From positions 7,405,463-7,469,462 of the forward strand of contig NC_036456.1 in NCBI RefSeq assembly GCF_002775205.1: DNA of 64,000 nucleotides, read 5' to 3'. Below the pieces are notes generated by a model. That model ran no database searches. It was not told the origin of the DNA and worked only from the letters and a program-made list of their open reading frames with translations. Made by a program: the position numbers and the translations under genes. Shown piece after piece: positions 47,229 to 60,652 of this stretch (within the stretch, counting starts at the first letter, position 1; each line of letters opens with the position of its first letter). Origin of the DNA: Xiphophorus maculatus (Eukaryota; Chordata; Actinopteri; Cyprinodontiformes; Poeciliidae).

Positions 47229-47817
47229 AAATGCAATGTTTTCATCGGATCATTGAAACCTACCTAGTTTGTAGGTAGGTTTCGGACCTGCCGATTCTGA
47301 TTTTGCCGATACCATTTTTTTTTTTTGTCTGAAATGTCATTAAATATAGCAGGAAAGTTGTTGATTTGGCAACAGTGGAGCGACTCTTGTTACGTGCAAA
47401 CGTGCAGACATGACCCGATGGGTGGGGCCAACAGTCAAACCTCTCACAGGTGAGCAGGAGAGGACAGTGGTTGGTTTCAAGACATTTGCTGGGGTAGATG
47501 ATATCAGGTGAAAAGATTGGCTACACATTGAAGTATTGGCCAATCACCAATCTCTGAAAATGAAGGAAATTTTTACCAATGAATCGGCTGCACCCCTAAT
47601 TAAAATCAAAGTATTTCACAGGATAAAACCAAAAAAAGCAGCATTGTTTTTGATGTCCAGTCCCTAACTGAAGGAAGGAAGCATTGCACAACATGTAACA
47701 CAATAGAACCAAAGAAAAAGCAGACACTGTAGAAAAACCTAATCAGTCCAGCCAAAAATAAAAGAAAATTTGAGAATGAGAAGGTAATATAAAACTGCAA
47801 TTACTATCCACAAGTAA

Positions 47818-48273
<456 letters not shown>

Positions 48274-49136
48274 ATCTTTTACTGAGGATTATGCGATGCA
48301 CAGATAGGAAAAAGGTTATGTTTTATACTTCACTGCAGTATAAAATATGTGCTTCTAAACACAGTGAAAGTTTTAAAATTAAAAAGTTATTTGTCTTTTG
48401 AGCAGTTAACTAAATTCATTTTGAATAGTATTGCTGTTAATATGTAGCTAAGTAACATGGGGGTTAATCTGAGCCAACAGGAATATTGTGACATGTATTG
48501 CCAATCAAGTAATACAAATGATCAAATATTGTGACATTAGAGCCAAGTTAATTTTTTAAAAATCTGACCTATTTTTAATCTGTTTTAAATGATTCTATAA
48601 CAAGTGAATTTTGGTTTTCAGACATGGTGTGAATTTGGTGTGTTTTTATTTATATCCATGGCAGAAACATTTTACCATTGTTTTATGAAATTGTATATTT
48701 GTTTTGGATAAATGCATTTGTCATTTTCCAGATAGAAATAATAGTGGAATATGTGTGGCTTTTTTTTTTAACAAGAAGACATTAATAAAATGATCAACCA
48801 TCATCCAGTAACAATATAACCTGATAGTGGTGTCATTTACAAGATTTCAAGCTCTAATATTCAAGAACACAGACAATGTCAGACCATGTTTAATGTTTGG
48901 CAGATTAAAATTAATATGAAGAGAACTAAAAGAATTTTTTGAAGATAGACATTTTTAAAACTGATTTACCAATAAGTTCCATTAGACGTTTGTAGGTATT
49001 CCAGTCCTGTATAACAGACTATCAGCCTTACCATTTCTAAATCTATAAATAAATATTGTTTCTATTTATTATCTAAGATTTTAGATTTTCAATTTAAGAG
49101 CCCTATGTAAGATCTTAGATTTTACCCTGATTTTAC

Positions 49137-49176
<40 letters not shown>

Positions 49177-51235
49177 ACACTACTTTCACACTTTTTCAAA
49201 ATGGCACTCAGAAACGTATTCTGCTCCATGTTGAGCCACCGTTTCCATGACCGGCTTGAATTCTGCTCCTTTCCCTGAAATGTTTTCTGCGTTGTGTCCA
49301 GTTTGTTCCCACCTCCATTCCTGCAAATTAGTTTTAACTGCGCGTCGTTGTAGCCCCATTCTTTCTAACTGCACACAATTTGAAGAAAAAGCTTCGCCAG
49401 AATGGAACCTCCATCTTCCTGTTTTTATGTCTTAATAATTTACAGAGGAATAAAAGGTAAGTGAAGCTCAGCAAAGTTTAATGAGAAGTAAGTTAAACCT
49501 CCTGCGCTTATGTTTTAACAATCTGACCCACATTGTCCCTCTGGGATGAATGAAACTGTGGGGCTGAAAGGCAATAACATTTTGGGAAACAACCAGTCAA
49601 GCCTTCAGTATAAAAGCTTCTTATCCTACAGCGTCAACATGTGTAATCCTCACACCCTCCTTTTCTCCTTTCACCTCCAAATATCCTTTCTATTCATCCA
49701 TACTAAAATAATTTCAAACTTGTCCTACTTACTTGGATAAAACCACCTTGAACTAAAACCAAATACCATTAGAGTTAGCCCCACTCCCTCTGCATCTTTT
49801 AAAATCTGACATTTGCTATTAATGGGTGTTCAGGATTAGAAAAGGTTATAATATTCAAGAGGCTCAAACTGATTATACAGAGTACATCTATCATCAATGT
49901 CAAAGAGAAAGTAGATATTTCACTCAATGGCATAAAATCAATTCTTTTATAAATTAGCCTTATACATAGAGTATATACAAAACCAGAGTGACTTTAAATG
50001 CAGTGAGTTGGATTTCTGTTTGAATGATACAAGTATTTTAAATGTTTTACTATCTCTAAATATCTCTATTACTATACAGTAAAATATCAGATTTATTCTG
50101 GTTAAATAAACTGGCTTCAAAGTCCTCCATACAGACTTCAGTGTTAAAAAAAAAAAAAGAGAGCTACATTACCAGACTATTTTCTATTGGAAATAAAGGC
50201 ATCCAGTTTTTCAGGACAATGTTCAGGAAGAAAGCAGCCATCAAGTACTGCAGAATCTGTTAATCACCCACAGATTCAATCCAGGTGTGTGGCAGAAGGG
50301 AAACACCTGAAACATGCAGGGCAGGGGGGCCAGAGGACGGGAACCGAGAAACACTGCATTAGACCTTTGCTATGTTTAATCATCGTGGCCATTTGTGCTT
50401 CTTTTTAGTTGTATTAAACTCAGAAGTGGTCAAAATGTATAACTGCTCTAGTATTAATAGAAAATTATTGTATTTCTCTTCAATTTGCCCTCTTAGTTGA
50501 CACAAGTTAACTATTTAGTAAAACTGTTTCCCAGTGTTTAGGATTATTACTAGCTGGGTGGCATCCTGAACTAAACTGGCCAATTAGATTATCTATCCAT
50601 CCATCCATTTTCTGTTCACCCTTGTCCCTAATGGGGTCGGGAGGGTTGCTGGTGTCTATCTCCAGCTACGTTCCGGGCGAGAGGCGGGGTCACCCTGGAC
50701 AGGTCGCCAGTCTGTCGCAGGGCAACACAGAGACAGGATAAACAACCATTCACACACACACTCACACCTAAGGAGAATTTAGAGAGAGAGACCAATTAAC
50801 CTGACAGTCATGTTTTTGGACTGTGGGAGGAAGCCGGAGTACCCGGAGAGAACCCACGCATGCACATGGAGAACATGCAAACTCCATGCAGAAAGACCCC
50901 GGGCCGGGAATCGAACCCAGGACCTTTGTGCTGCAAGGCAACAGTGCTACCAACTGCACCACTGTGCAGCCCCATTTAGATTATATATTGTTAAAACAGA
51001 GAAAGCCATGATGCATAAACAACCTCGTCTAGCTTATTTGAGTTGCACGCCATGACAACATAACCTTGCTTCCCAAAAACACTCTGTGCATAGCGCTTCA
51101 GGTACAGTCATTACCAACTAATTGATCCAGATAGACAAGTTTGGATTCATTCTTGTTCTTTTAAGATCCAAGCCAGACCACAGAGAGAGCTCATTTGTGA
51201 TCAGAGCAGTTTATTGGACCTCATGTCACTTTGGG
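48274..51235. other. Intergenic region before gene E
   Basis: Copy 2 equivalent of 34128-38107, without the solo LTR. It has a (TC)n microsatellite at about 49140-49172, longer than in copy 1. About 210 bp at 49782-49992 are absent from copy 1. The ATCC-tailed repeat recurs at about 50592-50975. No gene is seen. Confidence 0.6.
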
Positions 51236-51247
51236 TGGAGCTAAACA
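51236..51247 (+). promoter_or_regulatory. Shared upstream motif of gene E
   Basis: 'tggagctaaaca' lies 61 bp before the ATG, as in gene D. Confidence 0.5.
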
Positions 51248-51296
51248 CAGAAAAGTATTTAATGTTGAAGACCAGAGAAAAGAGGTACTGGTGACA

Positions 51297-54200
51297 ATGG
51301 CTCTTCAAGGGTTTGCATGGGGGATCACTGTGATGATCGCACTCTTCTTCAAAGGTGAGAAAAATATATTTCTTATATTTCTCTTTCATTGAAATACTGT
51401 TAAAGAAAAGCATCGCACACCGTCTATAGCCATCAAATCAGTCATTTGCTTTGCAGTTCACCTCTGTTACCCACGGTCCGGGGGCCAAATCTGGCCCGCT
51501 GTAGGCTTTTCATGTGGCCCTCTAGACTGCAAATGACTTTAATAAGTCCCTCCAGTTTCTCACAAATCTGCTAAATTCACACTAAATCAATAGATCTCCA
51601 CATTTTTTCATATTTTACTGTTTTTTTGTGTTTTGTTTCATTTTTCAAAATTGGCCAAAAACATTGAGTTTAAGTGACTGCTGCCTCAGTCTTACTTGAT
51701 ACGACAATTAATAAAAAGTCACATTTAGTATCATGCATTAGTTCAAATGTTAAAATTTCTTACAAATATTTATAAATTAGCACCACAAAAACAATCGCAA
51801 AATCCTGGATGGACTGATCAGTGTGAAAAGATAATATTAAATTAGAAGAAACTCTTGTTTAATGCTAAAACAGCTATTTATTGTCAATTTAATAATTTAA
51901 TGAGTTTTATAAAAACATTCTGACACAACCTGCCTTTAAGAACATTCAGGCTTTTTATACGGCCCAAAATAAAAATGAGTTCGACACGCCTGGCCTACAA
52001 GTAATTTATCTGAGAGATTATATCCATAATTTCCAGAAATACTTTACCAGAAGAAATAAACTGATAGACTGTAGTATGACATGGCGTGTTTACAGGTACA
52101 CCAGGGAAAAGGACGGCATGATTCATATAGGAAAACAAGTTTATGATTATGATCCAAACTAAGAGCTAAGGAAATGTTCAGTGGTTTTGGCTGAATCTAC
52201 TAAATGATTCCATATTTATTTAAGTCTGTACAGCTGATCTCAAAAGACTGTCATACGAATTTGTGGATAAACTACTGAACCATCAATGATATACAGACAA
52301 TTGCCTTGTTTAATACGGTTTATTTTTGCAATTTTTATATTGTTGATGGTTGGCTTCATATAAGACAGTGACACAAAATCTGTCTCTTAATATCAATGAT
52401 GTACTGAGGGGATAAGATCTGATTATGGATTTGATATACATGTCTGACTGACAAAGTGAGAAAACAGTCTCACCTGACTTGTTTGACATGTTTGTGTTTG
52501 TGTGTGTGCAAATTTCAGGAGGTGACTCACAACCCGGTAAGTATCCAACACTCCTATTCTAATTTTTAACAGGAAAAAAAATAATAATTGTACTTTTGGG
52601 AATTTTTTACCTGTAAAATGATAAAAATGTTCACGTTGATCTGGAAGATTTTTGAGGTGGGGAAATTAGTGCATCACTTAGATATTTAGTATTCAGACCC
52701 TTTGATGCTACAAACACAAACTTGATTGTATGTTCTTGGGGTTCAATATGATAGACCATTGCAGAGTGGTGCAAAATAAAATTTTAATTATTGTGTTGTG
52801 TTGATCTATCTCATAAAATTCTTTTAAAATTAACTGAAATTGGTGTTTGTAATATCACAAAAACAGGCATGTTTAAGGTACAATAGTCAGTTTTGTTAAA
52901 AATCACTCACTTACAAAATAAATGGGCAAAATCTAATTTTCAGTTTTTTATAGCATTAAATATTTCAAGCAGCACATTGTTAAAGGGGCAGTGTTAGATA
53001 AAATCAACTTTTTGAGCTTTACGTCATGTAATGTTATTTCCTCATAAAAACATTCCTGGAGTGTTGCTTTGTTTCTCCATTAATGTTTGAGAAATCCCTT
53101 AATTTAAAACGCCTGGGTGGACCTGGCTCCACCTTTGAGGACAAAGCTCCTCCTCCGTGCTGCAATTTCCAAGCTTCCGACTCAGAGCCTCCCTTCTCCG
53201 CGACTGCTCCACTCAGCTCCTTCAGACTAGCCAGCCACAATTAGCAAACATCTGCTGGAACTGCACATTAGCTGAACTTGCTATAATAGCTGCTTCTCAG
53301 TGAGACGCCGATTTGATTTATTTATTTCAAACAGGTTTTTAAAAACAAGCAATCAGTAGGACAGAGAAAACATCTGCATACATAACCAAGAACAATATTA
53401 GTTTACCACTACTTTACAGTTTGAAAAGGAATATAAACAAATGAACACTCATTTAATATCACCCCTTATCTAAATTTATTGAAATATATCACTTACCGGC
53501 TCAATAATTATCAAAAATCTGTAATTAAAACCAAGTTATAATATTCATGTGCATGTTCAATATACTGCTACAGAACCAATAAAAACTATATTCCATTGGC
53601 AAAATGGTTACAAACTATCATAAGAAAATCTATGGATGACAATAATAGTAATAATGGCAATAATAAACAACTGGACATACAGCATCAGAATAATTACCAA
53701 GTCCTTGCCGATGTACATCTATAGATTCTTCTTAATCTGAGTTATGTAACAATAAGTAAAATGTTGTTAAAAAAGAGAAAAATGATGGAATGATAACATT
53801 AACAAGTTACCAATAGTGGTAATAGTAACAGAAGAAAGGAAGGAAAAAACTCATTTGTGTTAATTTCCTTCTTCCCTGATGAAACATTGTTAAAGTGTTA
53901 ATAAAGGAGCGGCGTTATGACTTCCTGAAGACAGACTTTCAGAAAGAGCAGGAGGTTTTAAAGAGACCAGGGCCTAATTTCAAGGAGTTAATTTATGAAG
54001 TCAAATTTCTATGTTATATTTGATGTAGATAGCCTTTTTATAACAACTATTGCTTGATTGTGTCATAAAATAGCACCATGTGACTGGAAAATGCATAATG
54101 CTGCACCTATAATAAAGATTTGCCTATGTGTTCTGACTAATTTTGTACTGACCAACCCACTGTTTTAAAAACAAAACAAGTGAAAACTATCTGTCATTAA

Positions 54201-57200
54201 CCTTTGTGTTTTGTGATTGTTGTAAAGCCTGTGCCAGCCCTCCCATCAACAGCAGGATCATCGGAGGGCAAGATGCATCTCCAGGAAGATGGCCCTGGCA
54301 TGTTGCTTTTACCATTGGCAACAGCTTCCTCTTCTGTCAGGGATCTCTGATCACCGAAGAGTGGGTGCTGACAGCTGCTCAATGCGAACGGTAGGAAGCT
54401 ATGGTTTGGTATTTTGCAACAAATCACCTTGCAGCAACCATCTAATGAACTCCACTTCATATGTTTTTTTAAAGTTATTTTTCAAAGATCTTTTCAAATT
54501 AATCTACCGTAAATTTCAGACCACGTAGCACACGTAAATGAAAGCTGCATGCTCTAATTTTAGAAAGAAAATACATTTTGTACAAGCCGCACTGGATTAG
54601 TAAGATGGTAAACCGCAGGTGACCCATGATGTAATACGAGATATTTACAAAGACATTACGCATGAGGAATACATATTGCAAGTGTTTTATATGAACAGTG
54701 CCTTTAACATGTCTACCTTTAAATATACATACGTATCAGTAACATAAATTACATTGCTTATACTTTTTCACTGAACAGTGCACAAATATTCCAATATGTC
54801 CACCTCTGGGACCTTCAGTTGTTAACAGTCCCAGTGAGAGGCAGGCAGTGGTGGAGAAAGTACTCAAACAATGTACTTAAGTAAAAGTACAAATACACAG
54901 ACAAAAATGTACTCTAGTAAAAGTACCACATTAACATTTGTACTTGAGTAAAAGTAGAAATGTACTGGCTTTTAAAAATACTTACGTATTAAAAGTAAAA
55001 GTACTTGCTGAAAGCATTACATAATTGCTAATACAATACCATTAAATGTACCTATCGTATTTAATATTAATACATTAGTAATGTGCCATTTTAAATAATG
55101 CCACAGATAAAGCATGTTTTTATTGTGTTTACTCCCTGTAACATAGTTTAGACTTAGATATGTGATTCTATGCATCATAATTTCAGGGATGGAAACATCT
55201 CATCTCCTGTCCTAACATAGCATCAACTTCACTGTTTTTTTTTTTTTTTTACCACTAGTGGCATTTATTTTGACAGAAATCCAACAGAAATGTGATGGAA
55301 AGAAGGTGGGTGGGGGAGGATATGCAACCAAGGAGCCATGTAGCAGTGTTGTAGTCACGACCACCAAACCCGAGACCAACACCAGCGCCCCGCGCTACAT
55401 GACTCAATAAAATTAAGTGCACCTATCAAAATTGCTTCTCAAATTGATCTGAAAGATCCACATTCCCATAAAACACCTAGAAATTAAATACTTAGAGCTT
55501 AAATAAATTTAACCAGTATCATTATCAATTCAAACCCTCCTTCATTCTGCTTTGCTTCCATCTTTGTGCCACAATCCACAGAGGTCTCCTGCCACTCCTA
55601 AAAAGATAACGCCCTGGGCGGTTGCCCATATCACCCACGTCAGAAACCACAACCGTCTGCACCATTAAACATAGCAATTAAGACAATGCATTAATGGTAA
55701 ACAACGCTCAACTATGAACACTGTCCAAGGCGCAACAAGCAAGAAGTAACCAAGCAGAAGGACCGTGACTGTTCTCACCCTGTCTGCCATGACAGGTGAC
55801 GAAAACAATCGAAGAGCAATGAGCATGCTCTGCGTTCTTATTTTGTTTATTCGGCAGAAATGTAGTGAAGTAGAAAGTACAGATACTTGCTGTAAAATGT
55901 AGTGGAGTAAAAGTCGAAAGTATCCATGATTAAATCTACTTAAGTACAGATACACGAAAATTGTACTTGAATACAGTAACGATATACTTTTATTTCGTTA
56001 CTTCCCACCCCTGGAGGCAGGTAAAACGTCAAAGGTTCTTCATCCATATTTATGATATATGGCCTGAAGGAATTCTCCGCCATCTTTGTTTGAGTGAACG
56101 TGTGAAAGTTAGCAGGGTTATCCTCGTAGTCAGAAGGGAGCTGCTGACGCAAAGCCGTGCATGCCTTGATGGACAGGCCTTTTTGCCTCATAAATCTAAA
56201 ACACCACAATGGTCCACCTCTAAAATCTTTGATTCTCATTTCAGTGGCGATTGCTTTAGCCTTCAGTCTGATCTGCACGATAGAAACACTGCAGCCACTT
56301 TCTGTCTGTGTGTTAAGCCAGTCTTCAAAAAAAATTTCACCTTTCACCTCTGAAAGCTTTCGTTGTACTTTTGCTTTGACTCAGTTCTTCACGCTGGCGT
56401 CTCCACCGTCTCACCATCAATTCATTTATGCCAAGATTATGTCCTTCTTGAACCGCCAGATTGATCGCCTTTAGCGTAAAAGCGTCATCATATGATTTTC
56501 TTTGAGTGTTTTCCATGTTGATGAGGGCGAAAAAGTGGCAGATTTACTATACCAGTCATTGATTTGAAAAATTTTTCTTAATTTATTGTACAATTTCTTT
56601 AGATCTCTGATCAATTTCATTGGTCTATTGTTATAAGGAAAAATGTTTTTGGCAGTGTGGGAGAAAAAAAAACAAAAAACAAAACATGCATTAGCCTTGC
56701 CTTAGTATAGGCCAGTGTTCAGAGACTGGGGAAAAAAAGAAGCCAGAATTTACGGTAGTCAACTCAAAACAGATTTCAACTGCAGTAAACTCAGTGATGT
56801 GCAGCAGTCATGTCAGGTCAGCATCTGGATCAAGGATGCCAGTTTTACACCTCTACTACCGAAAAGAAAGCAAGAAAGACAGATAAAGATCTACCTACTG
56901 TGATACTCAGTGACAATCAGATTTAAACACTTTTCTTCTCTCTTCTTTAAGCACTCCCTCTATTGTAGTTTTGCACTTTGGAATTGGTGAAGTGACTCGG
57001 GGAATTGACAGCTTTCACTGCCACCCAAACCACACCTACTATGGTGGAAACATCTGCCTTGTGAAGCTGTCTGCTCCAGTCAACTTCACTGACTACATCC
57101 GACCAGTGTGCTTGGCTGCAGAAAACAGCACTTTCTACGATGGAACCAGCAGCTGGGTCACTGGTTTCAGTGACAACTTGAGTAATTTCTACAGTTTTGT

Positions 57201-58964
57201 TTTTAGCATCAGCTTTCTGTACAATACCATTGCTGAATTCTCCAAAGAGAAATAATCCTTAAAACTTTATTCTTTAGTATCCTACCCTTTACAGGAAATT
57301 GATGTATCAGTACTTGGGAACAGAAAATGCAACTGCAGCTACAACTACATCTACATCTACAACTACATCTACAACTATCCAATAACAGAGGACCTGATGT
57401 GTGCTGGAAGTGAAAATGGTTCAAAGACAGAATCTTCTGTAATTACCTTTTTTTGTTCTCATTTTTTGATTATGTTTTGAGTAAAATTGAACTTCATGAA
57501 ATGCACTTAAATCTGCATTCCAGAAGCCTTAAGTAACTTTTCTAGATATTTGATAAAGCTGTAACTATGTTGTAACACTATGCTATGAGACAGATAGTCA
57601 TGTATTCCTAATACAGAAATACATAACTTGGTCAGAAACAACCAATAAAACCCAGAAGGAGGGTCTTAGCGCTGTCAATCACGCTTGTGTGTATGGTTCA
57701 CTCCCTCCAATTACTCTCTGCTGCCCTAACGTTTTTCCTCATCAGCAGAGCCTGCCACAAATGCTAAGGCTAGTTAGCATAGCCACTGATCACAGCAGAT
57801 AAACCGTTTAGTGTTTCTCCACCATCAGCACATTGAGCAGCGTGAACGTGAGCAGTGATTAATAGCACTAAGACACGTCTTCTCCTGATTGGTTGCTTCT
57901 GAACAGGAGCATTTCTGTAGATAATAGTATCAGGGCCGTGCAGAGACCTATGGAGGGGCAGGGGCTCACATTTAAAAAAGGGCCACATTGAACCAAAACA
58001 CAATACAACAACACAGCAACAACCCATTTTAATCAAGAATCTAATTGGATTCTACTTTATCATTGCCATCATGCGGGGAAATGCAAAGCAAATATAATCT
58101 ATATTTTCCCCAACAGGTATAAAGTTTCTGTTTCTGCTGCTGACAGTCCTGGAAATCTGAGCTGATCTGAGACTATCTGTTAAACAGACCAGAGGAGAAA
58201 AAGGTCCCTGGTTATGAAGTTATGAAATAAGCAAAATTGCTGCCATTTTACTAATTAAGCCCTAATAATATCCATTTAATCTCTGGAGCAACTACAGCAG
58301 CTTTAATTCAATTTAGTCAGTTCCTAACTCAAGCAATTTAATGAGATGTGTTCTGTCTCAGTTTGTTGATTTTAAAATAGTGATTGTGTTTTTGTTTTGT
58401 TTTTTTAAAACAGCAAAGTGTCACTATTGGACCAGATTTAAAAACACCGTTTAACATCTATGTTGTTTTAAAATTCTTCCACAGAGAGATGAAGGCGCAG
58501 CTCTAGTAACCAAGAAAGACTCCATCTGGGTCCAGAGTGGGATTGTGAGTCTTACCTGGCCGAATCTACCTACTATCTATACTCGTGTGTCCCAGTACCA
58601 GAAATGGATCACCGACACAGTCACTGGCATGGACCCAGGTTTTGTTACCTACACCTCCCCAGGCATTGACAGAGACTTGAACTACACCTGTCCTCCACCA
58701 CCAACTACCACCCAGCGCCCCGACTTTACCACCCAGCGCCCCGACTTTACCACCCAGCGCCCCGACTTTACCACCCAGCGCCCCGACTTTACCACTCAGC
58801 GCCCCGACTTTACCACCCAGCGCCCCGACTTTACCACCCAGCACTCTACCACTGACGACAGCATATTTGGCAGTGGTGAAACTCTGATTCCCGTCGCTCG
58901 AGTCTTCCCTCTCTCTGCTCTTGTTCTGTTTGTCCATCTGTTTGTTGGTGGTGCTGGAAACTAA
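51297..58964 (+). CDS. Gene E: S1A pseudoprotease lacking all three triad residues
   Basis: Six exons: 51297-51354, 52519-52536, 54228-54390, 56952-57181, 57278-57438, 58485-58964. They total 1110 nt, 369 aa, open throughout with family-standard phases. It is the recent tandem copy of gene D. Q77 (TAAQC, codon 54380-54382) replaces His and E213 (RDEGAA, codon 58491-58493) replaces Ser. The Asp codon is gone: GGNDICLV in D is GGNICLV here, an exact 3-nt loss at 57051/57052. S1 Asp and the Cys191-Cys220 pair are absent as in D. The activation site [11 protein letters not shown] is kept. The Tyr/Asn-rich loop is shorter and more regular (alternating Tyr with Asn or Ile). The stalk has six TTQRPDF units, then [11 protein letters not shown] and a hydrophobic tail. 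ATTAAA at 59217-59222. An intact frame despite catalytic loss argues against simple decay, though its youth limits that argument. Confidence 0.9.
54507..56755 (-). mobile_element. Pogo/Tigger element in intron 3 of gene E (copy 2)
   Basis: Duplicate of the element at 41357-43619, with TA at 54505-54506 and 56756-56757. The transposase remnant (56347-55940, minus strand) is shorter than in copy 1 because of differences around 56330-56480. It contains the nested hAT element at 54846-56013. Confidence 0.8.
54846..56013. mobile_element. Nested hAT element (copy 2)
   Basis: Duplicate of 41701-42861, with the same 8-bp flanks 'gaggcagg' at 54838-54845 and 56014-56021. Confidence 0.9.
57525..57920. 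repeat. MITE family 1 copy in intron 5 of gene E
   Basis: Copy 2 equivalent of 44405-44810, almost identical. Confidence 0.7.
58710..58842 (+). repeat. 21-bp coding minisatellite, gene E stalk
   Basis: Six tandem 21-bp units encode TTQRPDF, more uniform than in gene D (no TSQ units). Unit number is the same as in D, but the unit variants differ, pointing to homogenisation in one copy. Confidence 0.95.
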
Positions 58965-59889
58965 ATCATAGCTTTGACTCATTCTGCATTCTAGTTCATA
59001 ACCAACACCAACTCTCTATTCAATAGAATCAAAATGTTGATATTTTTAGTCTGATTTAGTTTTATTTCACAAATTAAGATTTCTACAAACCAAATGAAGG
59101 GTGTAATAAGTTTATCTGGTAATTAGTTTAACAAACCTCTCATAAAATTCAAATCGTTTATTTTTTTTTCTGTCCTTTACATTGTGTTGACTGTATTTTC
59201 TTAACTGTAAATGCCAATTAAATCTCGAGTGTTTAACAGACAACAGGTTTGGGATTTTTAGCAGATAATCACACTGTTATTTTATTAAATATGAAACAAA
59301 CAAACTGTGATTAGTAATAAACTGTGATTAAAATCATTCAAAACTATATTTTTCTGTTGGTTTTAATTATTTTTTGTGCCGACCCGAAGTTTCAAGGTTG
59401 GAAGACTGAGTTTGGTGTCCAGTTTGACAAAAAAGATGGAAGCAGTTTATGAGTCTGGCGAGGGATTTTAATGCGTCTCAGGAGAACTTCAATTAAGCCA
59501 AAATAAATGTTAAGAAGCGAACATTTCTTCATAATCAGGAAAATATTTAATGGGCTGTCTATAACCTTTCACAAGACTGTAAGTACAAGAACTGCTCCAC
59601 GGAGTACAGAAGTGCGAACAAGTGCATTCAACATGGCTTTCTTGTCAGACTAAATCAAATATTTTTTCATTTCATTGGACGACTGCATGAGTATGATCAC
59701 TTGGTTTGGTCCAAACTTAAGACTTTTTAATGCCAAAAACAGATTTCACCCTTCTCATTGAAAAGACTACAGCATTAGCTGATGCTAACAAGCATTAAAA
59801 GACAATTCTCTGATGATATAAAAATATCTAAAGTCAAATAATTTAAAATAGTACTATAGATAATTTTCCTTTTCAGTCATTGTCTATTT

Positions 59890-60300
59890 GAATAAACACA
59901 GAAAGGAGAGGTCTTAGCGCCATCAATCAATACTATGCATGTGCTGCTAAGTGTGCTAATGGTGGAGAAACAACTTAATGTTACAAGAAGTCATCAGTGG
60001 CCATGCTAAGTAGCCTTAGCATTCATGGCATGGTGCTGGTGGGGATAAGCCATAGCCTAGCAGAGAACAAGGGGAGAGTAGCATGTACAGAAGCCTGATT
60101 GACAACACCAAGACCTTCTTTCTTCCTCTGATTGGTCGTTTCTGAGAGAGCGGTGTATTTCTGCAGTCAGTACTGGGAAAAGACAGAGGAGATCGGTTTT
60201 TCCACAGATTATCCGTCTCATTACCCTGTCACAACAGAGTGATAGTTTTAACAAAAAGAGTTTATAAAAGTTGCCTACTGTTGCTTTAATTATTTCAGGA
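59890..60300. repeat. MITE family 1 copy downstream of gene E
   Basis: Contains 'ggtcttagcgccatcaatca', 'ggccatgctaagtagcctta' and 'ctgattggtcgtttctgag'. More complete than its copy 1 counterpart at 46490-46855. Confidence 0.7.
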
Positions 60301-60652
60301 GGTATTTATGTTCATAATCATCTCAACTAGCACATGATTGAATATTGGAAGAAAAAGTATATTAAATTTTAACATTTTCCACATTTTGTGCAACTAAAAT
60401 ACGATGTATGGCACTCATTTATTTTTCCATTTTTACTGTAACATCCTTGATTAAAATGTAGCACAACTAAATCCCTTAAGATGTGATTTCCTTAGTTCAA
60501 AACAGTGCAACTGTGTGCAGTTCAGCACAGTTTACTGGGACCTAATTAATTTTTAGTAGACGATATATTTGCCTGTGTTAATACAAAATCCTCTTTGTTC
60601 TCCAAACCCAAGTGGTTGAAATTGTGAAGGTCTGATTGGAAACGACTGAAGT

